Source: Dongia rigui
Lineage (GTDB): Bacteria > Pseudomonadota > Alphaproteobacteria > Dongiales > Dongiaceae
Length of the DNA: 64,000 nt
Assembly (NCBI RefSeq): GCF_034044635.1
Contig: NZ_JAXCLX010000001.1
Location: 1,922,001-1,986,000 of the forward strand
Direction of reading: 5' to 3'
Both the position numbers and the translations under genes were made by a program. The number at the start of each line of letters is the position of its first letter. Position 1 is the stretch's first letter. Under the pieces are notes generated by a model, which saw only the letters and a program-made list of their open reading frames with translations, was not told the origin of the DNA and searched no databases. Of the stretch, positions 25,835 through 33,220 are shown piece by piece.

Positions 25835-26770
25835 ATGACCACCACCCATGCGGCGCCCGCCTTGCGCCATCCGGGTCTGCCTGAATTCGGCCTGCTTTTC
25901 ATCCTTGGCCTGGTCTGGGGGTCGTCCTTTCTCTTCATCAAGATCGCAGTCGAAAACGGCGTGCCGCCCCTGACGCTGGCCACCTTGCGCATCGGCATCG
26001 GCGCCATTGTGCTGCTGACCGTTGCCAAATTGCGCGGTCAGCATTTCCCGGCGCTCACCGCATCGGCCGGCCGACCCGGCGGGCGAGCACTGTGGGGCAA
26101 GCTGATCTTCCTCGGCATCATCGGCAATTCGCTGCCCTTCTTCCTCATCGGCTGGGGCGAGCAGTTCACGCCCTCGCAGCTGGCTGCCATCCTGATGGCG
26201 ATCATCCCGTTGCTGGTGCTGATCCTCGCGCATTTCATGACTCATGATGAAAAGCTGACCGGGCCCAAGATCGGTGGCGTGCTGTGCGGCTTCGCCGGTG
26301 TCGTCGTGCTGGTCGGCGTCGATGCGCTGCAGGGTCTGGGCGCCCAGGTCATCGGGCAGTTGGCGATCCTGGGCGGCTGCCTCTCCTACACCCTCTACGG
26401 CGTCAATGCGCGCCGCCTGCCGCAAATGGGGGCAGAGATGACGGTCGGCATCATTCTCGCACTGGGTTTCGTCGTGATGGCACCGGTCTGGCTCATCCAC
26501 GACCGCCCCTGGGAGTTGGCGCCCACTACACAAGGATATGTCGCCATCGCTTGGCTCGGCCTGCTCTCAACCGCCTTCGGCAATTGGTTGTTCTTCACCC
26601 TGATGCGCCGGTCGGGGGCGAGCTTCGCCTCCAACAACAATTTCCTCGTGCCGATCATGGGACTGGGCTGGGGCTATTTCGGCTATGGCGAGGTGCCCGG
26701 CCTCAATGCCGTGATGGCACTGGGGCTGATCCTGGTGGGGCTGGCGCTGCCGCGGTTGAAACGGCGCTGA
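25835..26770 (+). CDS. DMT-family (EamA) exporter
   Basis: 311 residues with ten predicted membrane spans in two EamA halves, the first opening LLFILGLVWGSSFLFIKIAVENGVPPLTLATLRIGIGAIVLL, the second QLAILGGCLSYTLYGVNARRLP. The end LGLILVGLALPRLKRR is typical. Members export amino acids or metabolites; no substrate can be read. The gene ends nine bases before the convergent dapB stop. Confidence 0.88.
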   Translation: MTTTHAAPALRHPGLPEFGLLFILGLVWGSSFLFIKIAVENGVPPLTLATLRIGIGAIVLLTVAKLRGQHFPALTASAGRPGGRALWGKLIFLGIIGNSLPFFLIGWGEQFTPSQLAAILMAIIPLLVLILAHFMTHDEKLTGPKIGGVLCGFAGVVVLVGVDALQGLGAQVIGQLAILGGCLSYTLYGVNARRLPQMGAEMTVGIILALGFVVMAPVWLIHDRPWELAPTTQGYVAIAWLGLLSTAFGNWLFFTLMRRSGASFASNNNFLVPIMGLGWGYFGYGEVPGLNAVMALGLILVGLALPRLKRR

Positions 26771-26779
26771 GCTACCGCC

Positions 26780-27880
26780 CTACTGGCCGTTGCTCGCGGC
26801 ACCGCCCACGCTGAAGCCCAGCACGTCTTTCATCGTGTAGAGGCCCGGTGTCTTTCCGGCAGCCCAGAGGACCGCCTTCACGGCGCCGCGGGCGAAGATC
26901 TCGCGTGACGAGGCTTTGTGCGTCACTTCGACCCGTTCGCCATCGACGGCAAAGATCACGGTGTGATCGCCCACCACATCGCCACCGCGTAGGGCGGCAA
27001 AGCCGATCTCGCCCTTGGCGCGGGGCCCGGTATGGCCATCGCGTCCGCGCTTGGCAACACGGCGCAAGGTGGTGCCACGGCCGCGTGCTGCCGCTTCGCC
27101 GAGGATGAGCGCGGTGCCGGAGGGTGCATCGACCTTGTGGCGGTGATGCATTTCGACGATCTCGATATCCCAGTCGGAATCGAGGATGCGCGCCATCTGC
27201 TCGATCACCTGTTCGAGCAGGTTGACGCCCAGCGACATGTTGGCCGCCATGACGATCGGCGCCTTCTGCGCCGCGCGCGCGACGGCCGCCTGCTGGTCGG
27301 AATCGAGCCCCGTGGTGCCGATGACATGCGCCGTACCACCCCGTGCCGCAAAGCCCGCATGGAGGGCGGTCGCGGAGGGATTGGTGAAGTCGATCACCAC
27401 ATCGGCCGCTTCGAAGAGGCCGGCCGGGTCGTCATTGACGGTGATGCCGAAGGGGTCGGTACCGGCCAGGGCACCCAGATCCATGCCGAGCGCCGGCGAA
27501 CCCTTCCGCTCGGTCCCACCGACGACCAGCACGCCCGGCGCCTGCGACAGCATCTTGAGGAGCATCTGCCCCATGCGGCCGGCACAGCCGGCGATGCCGA
27601 CCTTGATGGCGCCGTTGAGCTGGCGCTTGGGCTTTGGTCCTGCCGAGACGACAGGTGTGGGCTTGGCCGGTCCTGGCTTTGCCGGGACTGGCTTGGTAGG
27701 CGCCGGCTTGGCTGCCGGAGCTGCCTTGGCAGGCACGGCCTTGGCCATTTTTTCTTTTTCAGGCAAAGGCTTAGATTTGGCAGGCGGGGCTTTCGCCGCG
27801 GCCTGCTTAGGCGCCGCACCGGGTGCTGTCTTGGTGGCAGCCTTGCTCACCGGCTGCTTCGCCTGGGTCTTACCCGCCAT
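26780..27880 (-). CDS. dapB: 4-hydroxy-tetrahydrodipicolinate reductase with long basic N-terminal tail
   Basis: Lysine/diaminopimelate pathway enzyme reducing HTPA with NAD(P)H. The catalytic part begins at residue about 93 (VGIAGCAGRMGQMLLKML) and includes DFTNPSATALHAGFAARG, GTTGL, EMHHRHKVDAPSGTALILGE with the catalytic His and Lys, and GFAALRGGDVVGDHTVIFA. Family members are about 270 residues; this one is 366 because of a 90-residue tail made of Lys, Ala and Pro (PAKAAPAAKPAPTKPVPAKP). No ATG between the tail and the enzyme would give a normal length (an internal Met lies at about residue 45), so the tail is probably translated. Its role is unknown. Confidence 0.9.
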   Translation of the reverse strand: MAGKTQAKQPVSKAATKTAPGAAPKQAAAKAPPAKSKPLPEKEKMAKAVPAKAAPAAKPAPTKPVPAKPGPAKPTPVVSAGPKPKRQLNGAIKVGIAGCAGRMGQMLLKMLSQAPGVLVVGGTERKGSPALGMDLGALAGTDPFGITVNDDPAGLFEAADVVIDFTNPSATALHAGFAARGGTAHVIGTTGLDSDQQAAVARAAQKAPIVMAANMSLGVNLLEQVIEQMARILDSDWDIEIVEMHHRHKVDAPSGTALILGEAAARGRGTTLRRVAKRGRDGHTGPRAKGEIGFAALRGGDVVGDHTVIFAVDGERVEVTHKASSREIFARGAVKAVLWAAGKTPGLYTMKDVLGFSVGGAASNGQ

Positions 27881-28138
27881 GTTTCCCCCTGAACCAATGT
27901 TGCGTGAAATCTAAACGAGGTTCGCAAGGCGGGGCAACCCGGCTTGGTAAACAAGGCGTTAGGGAAAGGGCAAAACGCACCTCCACAGCCTCGAAAGGGC
28001 CGCCTCAGGGGCACTTTATTGCATTATTTCAAATACTTAAATATTAGCTTGGTCGACAGAAATCGCACCACGCCCTGCTCCAATGGGCCACCGACGCAGC
28101 CGGCGACGCCGCGCCGCGCTGGGGCGGGCCTTGGCGGC
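27881..28138. other. Upstream region of dapB
   Basis: About 258 bases between dapB and the histidine-kinase stop. A distinctly AT-rich island at 28015-28055 (TTATTGCATTATTTCAAATA) is a likely promoter region for dapB on the minus strand. No gene is supported. Confidence 0.45.
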
Positions 28139-29704
28139 CTAGGCCGGGGAGACGGGGAACACGGCGGCGACGTCGGTGCCGTGATGGGGTCGAGAGGTGA
28201 CGATGAGCTGGCCGCCATGCAGCTCGACCAGGTTTTTCACCAGGGCAAGGCCAAGGCCCGTGCCGCGATGCTGCTGGGCGATCGAGCTGTCGATCTGGCT
28301 GAAGGGATCGAGGGCGCGGGCGATTTCCTCGTCATTCATGCCGATGCCGGTATCCGAGACGATGACGGCGCTGCCCTCCGGACGGTCCTCGATGGCGAGC
28401 TTCACCTTGCCGCCGGCCGGGGTGAACTTCACTGCGTTGGAGAGCAGGTTGATGATGATCTGCTTGATGGCGCGCGCATCGCCATAAACGGGCCGGAGAT
28501 CGGGCCCGATATCGGTGAGCAATGTCACCGAATTCTCGCGCGCCATGCCGGAAATGAGGCGCGTGCTGGTCTCGGCCAATTCCTGTGCATCGATTTCGAT
28601 CGGGCGAAGTTCCATCTTGCCGGCTTCGATCTTCGAAATATCGAGGATGTCGTTGATGAGGTCGAGCAGCAGGCGGCCGCTCTCATGGATCAGCTCGGCA
28701 TAGTCGCCATAGCGCACCGGCTGCACCGCGCCGAAGGTGCCGCGCCGCGTTACGTCGGAGAAGCCGATGATGGCGTTCAAGGGCGTGCGCAATTCGTGGC
28801 TCATATGCGCCAGGAATTGCGACTTCGCCCGATTGGCGCTTTCGGCCGCGTGATGCAGTTCGCGGAGTTCGCGCGCCTGGGCCTCTAACTTGGTCCGCGT
28901 GGCTTCGAGCTGTGTCTGGTATTCAACGCTTTCCGTGACATCGACCTCGGAGACGAGCCAGGCAGGTGCACCGGTCGCGGCATCCCGGCAGGTACGTGCC
29001 GTGATTTCGTGCCAGCGGGCACCGGCCGCCGTGCGCACGCGCGCCACCAACCGCGCCTCGTCCGATTGCGCGAGATCGGTGACGAGGCGACGGTGATCGG
29101 CATGATCCATCAGTCGGTCGAGCAGCGGCGCCGTGCCATCGGCGGGAAGTGGTAGCGCCGCCGCGCGTGCCGCCGGATTGGAATAGAGAATATGCCCGCC
29201 CAGATCATAGAGCGTGATCATGACGGTGGAGTGCAGCAAGGCATCCGTCGAGCGCAGGGCCTCGGGCGTGTCGTTGTAATCGGCAAGGCCCTCGCACAGC
29301 ATCGCCATACGGTTGTCGGCCAGGCGCACGCCGCTGAAACGACAGCGCAAGGCGCGCGGACGCCCCTGCGGGTAGAGCGTCCAGACTTCCGAGAAGACGG
29401 CATCGCCGGCGATGAAATCTTCCTGGTATTGCCGCAACCTGGCGGCGACGCCAGGCGACATGTCGGCGGAGAGATCACGAGCATAGAGTGCCTCGATCGA
29501 TTCCGCGCGCCAGACGTCAAGTGCCGCCGCATTGGCCCAGACCACGCGCGACAGATCGATGTCGAAGACCCAGAGGGCGGTGTGAAGGCGTTGCGCCAGA
29601 CCCGCGCCGAAGCCAGCGGTCAGCGACGGCATCGGGGGCAGGACTCCGCTGCGGCTGCCCTCGCGCCCCAGCCCCTCTTCACGCACCTGGCCGTCATCGC
29701 CCAT
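28139..29704 (-). CDS. Orphan PAS-domain sensor histidine kinase
   Basis: 521 residues from the ATG at 29704, which has GGGAAG upstream (an in-frame start at 29800 lacks support). No membrane span or signal peptide, so it senses in the cytoplasm. Two PAS-like domains (LHTALWVFDIDLSRVVWANAAAL near residue 40; LLHSTVMITLYDLGGHILYSNPAARA near 155) lead by a coiled coil into HisKA with the phospho-acceptor His in FLAHMSHELRTPLNAIIGFSD. The ATPase domain has the N box NLLSNAVKFT, G1 DTGIGM and G2 GTGLGLALVK. No response regulator gene is adjacent, so its partner is elsewhere. Confidence 0.9.
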   Translation of the reverse strand: MGDDGQVREEGLGREGSRSGVLPPMPSLTAGFGAGLAQRLHTALWVFDIDLSRVVWANAAALDVWRAESIEALYARDLSADMSPGVAARLRQYQEDFIAGDAVFSEVWTLYPQGRPRALRCRFSGVRLADNRMAMLCEGLADYNDTPEALRSTDALLHSTVMITLYDLGGHILYSNPAARAAALPLPADGTAPLLDRLMDHADHRRLVTDLAQSDEARLVARVRTAAGARWHEITARTCRDAATGAPAWLVSEVDVTESVEYQTQLEATRTKLEAQARELRELHHAAESANRAKSQFLAHMSHELRTPLNAIIGFSDVTRRGTFGAVQPVRYGDYAELIHESGRLLLDLINDILDISKIEAGKMELRPIEIDAQELAETSTRLISGMARENSVTLLTDIGPDLRPVYGDARAIKQIIINLLSNAVKFTPAGGKVKLAIEDRPEGSAVIVSDTGIGMNDEEIARALDPFSQIDSSIAQQHRGTGLGLALVKNLVELHGGQLIVTSRPHHGTDVAAVFPVSPA

Positions 29705-29942
29705 GAAAATGCTTCCCAAAGTAAAGGAAACCGGCCCTGAATTGTAAACCCAGGACCGGTTTTCGGCGCAGAGAAAAGGCCAGTGGCACGCAACCGTCAA
29801 GAGACGATCATAGTGTGAGCCGACTTTTCCCGATTATGCAGGGAATCAACGCGTTAGCGGCTGATGATTTGGCCCCAGGGGTGCGACAGGAATTGCAGCC
29901 CACAGCGCGCAAGGCAGTTGGCCCCTGCACGCATCTTCCGGC

Positions 29943-30806
29943 CTATGCCGCCGACAAGCCGAGCCAGCCGTGGAGGCCAACATAGAGGCCAACGGCGGCG
30001 ATGAGGAGGCAGCTGACATAGGGCGCGCGGCGCATGAGGATGTCGAATCCCGGCCAGCGGCGCGCGGCGTGGTGGACGCTGAAGGCGGCGGCCGCACCCA
30101 CCGTGACCAGGGTCACGGCGAGGCCGATGCTGAAACAGAGGACCAGGGTGGCCCCGAGCGGGATCTCTTTGAGCTGCAGGCAGAGCAACAAAACGGTGAT
30201 GGCGGCGGGACAGGGAATGAGCCCGCCGGTCAGGCCGAAGAGCATGATCTGCGCATTGGTCACATGGCGGCCGGCGAAGCGGCGCTGGATGTCGGCGGCA
30301 TGGGCGCGCTCATGGGCATCGGCATCATCGTCGATGGTGAGGGTGAGGCCATGCGGTGCACCATGGGCGTGGGCGTGATCATGCTGATGCGAATGCCCGT
30401 GCGTGTGATCATGGTCGTGGGTGCGCCCGTGGTCATGCCCCGCATGTTGATGCACCGGATGCCGGTCGCGGCGCAGGCGGATGAACATCCAGAGGGCAAC
30501 GGCAAGGATGATGATACCGGACGCGAGCTGCAGATAGGGTTCGAGCGTTTCAGCATCGACCCCGCGCCACAGATACATACCGCCCAATGCGATGACCCAG
30601 ACAACAGCGGTATGCGAGATCGTCGCCATGAGGCCCAAAAGCACCGCCTGCCCCATGGTGCCGCGGATGGCGACGATGAAGGCCGCCATCATGGTCTTGC
30701 TGTGGCCGGGCTCCAAACCATGGAGGGCGCCGAGCAGGATGGCGCTGGGGATGAAGAGCCAAGCATGGGCCGCACCCTGATTCAGCAATTCGGCAAAGGG
30801 TGTCAT
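29943..30806 (-). CDS. rcnA: NicO/RcnA-family nickel-cobalt efflux protein
   Basis: 287-residue inner-membrane exporter. The first span contains GALHGLEPGHSKTMMAAFIV, the HxxxxxH/GHSK metal motif of NicO/RcnA proteins, and a long cytoplasmic-type loop is packed with histidines (HDHGRTHDHDHTHGHSHQ around residue 125-145), typical of RcnA. About six spans. The ATG at 30806 follows GAAGG; the open frame reaches 30899 by overlapping the regulator gene. It starts ten bases after the stop of the CsoR/RcnR-family repressor, so the two form a self-regulated metal-efflux operon. Confidence 0.88.
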   Translation of the reverse strand: MTPFAELLNQGAAHAWLFIPSAILLGALHGLEPGHSKTMMAAFIVAIRGTMGQAVLLGLMATISHTAVVWVIALGGMYLWRGVDAETLEPYLQLASGIIILAVALWMFIRLRRDRHPVHQHAGHDHGRTHDHDHTHGHSHQHDHAHAHGAPHGLTLTIDDDADAHERAHAADIQRRFAGRHVTNAQIMLFGLTGGLIPCPAAITVLLLCLQLKEIPLGATLVLCFSIGLAVTLVTVGAAAAFSVHHAARRWPGFDILMRRAPYVSCLLIAAVGLYVGLHGWLGLSAA

Positions 30807-30816
30807 AGCGCAGCCT

Positions 30817-31104
30817 TCAAAGATATTTCGCGATTTCCTTGAACTCACGGATCGGTGCCCGGGCGTCGCCCTTGCCGCTCGTCCGGTTGGTCCCGGCATG
30901 GTCCAGGCAATGATCTATATGGTCCTGGATGAGATTGCGTTTGGCCTGTGTGATGGCCCTTTCCACCGCATGCAGCTGCTGGGCGATGTCGAGGCAAGCG
31001 CGGCCGCTTTCGATCATCTCCACCACCCGCCTGAGATGCCCGTCCGCGCGCTTCAGGCGCTTGACGATGTCGGGATGGCTTCCATGGAGATGCGGCTTGG
31101 TCAT
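30817..31104 (-). CDS. CsoR/RcnR-family metal-responsive repressor
   Basis: 95-residue all-helical DNA-binding repressor that releases its operator on binding metal. Cys37, His62 and Cys66 keep the C-x24-H-x3-C ligand spacing of CsoR/InrS, while the His-rich N-terminus (MTKPHLHGSHPDIVKRLKR) adds the histidines used by nickel/cobalt sensors such as RcnR, InrS and DmeR. VVEMIESGRACLDIAQQLHAVERA is the core helix. Next to an RcnA-type exporter, Ni or Co is the expected inducer. An operator-like dyad lies just upstream of the start. Confidence 0.9.
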   Translation of the reverse strand: MTKPHLHGSHPDIVKRLKRADGHLRRVVEMIESGRACLDIAQQLHAVERAITQAKRNLIQDHIDHCLDHAGTNRTSGKGDARAPIREFKEIAKYL

Positions 31105-31115
31105 CGGTCATGTCC

Positions 31116-31134
31116 TATCCTGGGGGAAGGGATA
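31116..31134 (-). promoter_or_regulatory. Putative RcnR/CsoR-type operator
   Basis: TATCC-TGGGGGAA-GGGATA: short AT-containing inverted arms flanking a G-tract, the architecture known for operators of the CsoR/RcnR family. It ends twelve bases before the repressor start codon, so occupancy would block transcription or translation of the operon. Assigned by pattern only. Confidence 0.5.
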
Positions 31135-31216
31135 TGGCATGTAAGAAGGGGATTGTCCAGGATGGGAAGATGTGGCGCGTTGGCAGGGGCGTATGAAGGA
31201 GAGAGCCATCACTTGG

Positions 31217-31323
31217 CGCCCCCCTCCCGCCCACCCTCTGAAGGTCGGAGGTGCTAAAACGTGGTCTTGGCGCCCACTCGGCCCGATGCCCTCCCACCTT
31301 TAGGAGAGAGGGTTGGGTGGGAG
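31217..31323. repeat. Diverged double-hairpin repeat, copy 5, entering a coding region
   Basis: Hairpin units CCACCCTCTGAAGGTCGGAGG and CCCTCCCACCTTTAGGAGAGAGGG with C-rich left arm (GCGCCCCCCTCCC) and right arm GGTTGGGTGGGAGG, most like copy 4 at 24376-24488. The right half lies inside the 3' end of the LysR gene and encodes its last 20 or so residues. Confidence 0.68.
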
Positions 31324-32222
31324 GCCGGCACGTTCGCTTTCAGCCAGTGGCGCAACGCGGCGACGGAATCCGGATGGCGGGGTTTTCGCGGCGTGATGGT
31401 GTAGTAATCGACGCCAACGTGGAGTTCGGCTCCAAGCACCTGGACGAGGCGACCGGCCTTGATGTCGGCATCGACCAGGAAACGGCTGGCGAGCGCCAGG
31501 CCCTGGCCGGCGATGGCCGCGTCGATGGCGAGAGCGGTCTGGTTGAAGTGGACATGCTTGGGTGCCGCCGGCATGGCGCCGCGCCGCGTCTTGTCGGCAA
31601 AGGCGCGCTCGAGAAAGGCGGGCCAGAAATCATGGAAATCATGGAGCAGCGGATAGCGGGCGAGGTTGCTGCCCGTCTCCGGCCGCCCTAGCTTTCCAAC
31701 AAGTGCCGGACTCGCCACGGCGATGACGATCTGCGCGACCAGAAGCTCGGCATCAAGGCCGGCGCCGAAGGGCGGGCGCCCCAGGCGGACGGCGAGATCA
31801 ACCGCGTCGTTCTGGAAATTGGCCAGCCGGTCGGTAGCGAGGATCCTGAGATCGATGGCGGGATGCGCCGCATTGAAATCGGTAAGGCGCGGGATGAGCC
31901 ATTTGGCGGCAAAGCTCGGCGTGACGCTGATGGTGAGGTGGCGCGGCTCCGGCCGCAGCGACGCGGTCCCCTCCGCGACCAGCTCGAAGGCGCGGCGGAT
32001 ATAGCCGATATAGGCCAAGGCCGCCTCGGTCATGGTGAGCGAGCGCGCGCCCCGGTCGAAAAGAGCGAGGCCCAGTTCCGCTTCAAGCCCACGGATCTGC
32101 TGGGCGACGGCGCCTTGCGTCACACCCAGTTCCTCGGCCGCCAGCCGGAAATTGAGATGCCGGGCGACAACGTCGAAGACGCGCAGCGCGTTGAGGGATG
32201 GCAGGCGGCGGCGGACTGGCAT
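31254..32222 (-). CDS. LysR-family regulator, GcvA-like, with repeat-encoded C-terminus
   Basis: 322 residues. The winged-helix domain (LPSLNALRVFDVVARHLNFRLAAEELGVTQGAVAQQIRGLE, residues 8-50) and effector domain (ISVTPSFAAKWLIPRLTDFNAAHPAIDLRI) are GcvA-like. The normal domain end is around WLKANVP; the remaining residues (ASHPTLSPKGGRASGRVGAKTTF) are encoded by an intergenic-type repeat, suggesting the original stop was replaced when the repeat arrived. It is divergent from an SDR gene about 110 bases away, the usual clue that it controls that gene. Confidence 0.88.
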   Translation of the reverse strand: MPVRRRLPSLNALRVFDVVARHLNFRLAAEELGVTQGAVAQQIRGLEAELGLALFDRGARSLTMTEAALAYIGYIRRAFELVAEGTASLRPEPRHLTISVTPSFAAKWLIPRLTDFNAAHPAIDLRILATDRLANFQNDAVDLAVRLGRPPFGAGLDAELLVAQIVIAVASPALVGKLGRPETGSNLARYPLLHDFHDFWPAFLERAFADKTRRGAMPAAPKHVHFNQTALAIDAAIAGQGLALASRFLVDADIKAGRLVQVLGAELHVGVDYYTITPRKPRHPDSVAALRHWLKANVPASHPTLSPKGGRASGRVGAKTTF

Positions 32223-32335
32223 GTGTATAGTTTTTCTACTGGATCATGGGTCGAAATCTGGTTCGCCGATCTCTGCAGCCGCATGATAGCATTGCTTCAG
32301 ATAGCGATAAACCCAAGTGATGAATGGAGCGGCAA

Positions 32336-33040
32336 ATGGCTGTAGAAAAAGTGGCGGTCGTGGTGGGTGGTGGCAGCGGCATGGGTGCCGCCGCGGCACG
32401 GCGTCTGGCAGCCGACGGATTCAAGGTCGCGGTCCTCTCCTCCTCTGGCAAGGGCGAGGCGCTGGGCAAGGAACTGGGCGGCATCGGCGTCACCGGCTCC
32501 AACCAATCCAATGATGATCTGAAGAAGCTTGTCGACCTCACCATGGCCAAATGGGGGCGTATCGATGTGCTGGTAAACAGTGCCGGCCACGGCCCGCGGG
32601 CGCCCATCCTGGAGATCAGCGATGAAGACTGGCACAAGGGCATCGATGTCTATTTCATGAATGTGGTGCGCGCGGTGCGGCTGGTGGCGCCCGTGATGCA
32701 GAAGCAAAAGGACGGCGCCATCATCAATATTTCGACAGCGTGGGTCGGCGAGCCTTCCGCCATGTTCCCGACCTCGGCCGTCGCGCGTGCGGGGCTTGCC
32801 GTCTATACCAAGATCTTCGCCGACACCTATGCCGGCGAGAATATTCGCATGAACAACGTGCTGCCGGGCTGGATCGACAGCCTGCCCACAACGCCTGAGC
32901 GGGCGGCGAGCGTGCCGATGAAGCGCTATGGCACGTCGGAGGAGGTCGCAGCGACCATTTCCTTCCTCGCCTCGCCCGGGGCCGCCTACATCACCGGGCA
33001 GAGCCTTCGTGTCGATGGCGGCATCACGCGCGGGGTTTGA
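32336..33040 (+). CDS. SDR-family protein lacking the catalytic Tyr and Lys
   Basis: 234 residues from the ATG at 32336, preceded by GGAGC at a good distance. The Rossmann motif reads VVVGGGSGMGAAAARRL and NSAG follows at 81-84, so nucleotide binding is likely. The catalytic Ser is present in NIS (133), but where YxxxK should stand the sequence is SAVAR (S147...R151) in FPTSAVARAGLAVYTK. The end (MNNVLPGWIDSLPTTPERAASVPMKRYGTSEEVAATISFLASPGAAYITGQSLRVDGG) is otherwise standard. Either an atypical mechanism or a non-catalytic role; probably controlled by the divergent LysR protein. Confidence 0.85.
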   Translation: MAVEKVAVVVGGGSGMGAAAARRLAADGFKVAVLSSSGKGEALGKELGGIGVTGSNQSNDDLKKLVDLTMAKWGRIDVLVNSAGHGPRAPILEISDEDWHKGIDVYFMNVVRAVRLVAPVMQKQKDGAIINISTAWVGEPSAMFPTSAVARAGLAVYTKIFADTYAGENIRMNNVLPGWIDSLPTTPERAASVPMKRYGTSEEVAATISFLASPGAAYITGQSLRVDGGITRGV

Positions 33041-33052
33041 CGGTCATCACCC

Positions 33053-33100
33053 GTCACGCGACAGTCCCGTCACGCGGCAGTCCCTTCACGCGACAGTCTC
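33053..33100. repeat. Three tandem 16-bp direct repeats
   Basis: Units gtcacgcgacagtccc (33053), gtcacgcggcagtccc (33069) and ttcacgcgacagtctc (33085) follow one another without spacing. The core ACAGTC recurs again at 33181 within a hairpin. The spacing of about one and a half helical turns and the position upstream of the ATP-grasp gene suggest regulator sites rather than coding sequence. Confidence 0.75.
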
Positions 33101-33177
33101 TTCCCGCTGCGGGCGGGGCCGCGCCTGAAGATGTCCACTTGGCACCGCGCGGAGCAAGACAGCTTTCTTTCAGTTAG

Positions 33178-33211
33178 CTGACAGTCACTTGGGAAAAGTG
33201 ACTTCTGTCAG
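33178..33211. promoter_or_regulatory. Near-perfect hairpin at the 5' end of the ATP-grasp gene
   Basis: CTGACAGTCACTT pairs with AAGTGA-ctt-CTGTCAG: 13 base pairs with a three-base bulge and a five-base loop. It ends nine bases before the ATG at 33221 and includes the possible ribosome site AGG. No T-run follows. It could be an operator for a dimeric regulator or a translation-control stem. Confidence 0.6.
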
Positions 33212-33220
33212 GTCGCTGTC

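Noticed and set aside
33053-33100. Possible short CRISPR array
   Set aside because: The three 16-bp units are contiguous with no unique spacers and there are no cas genes.
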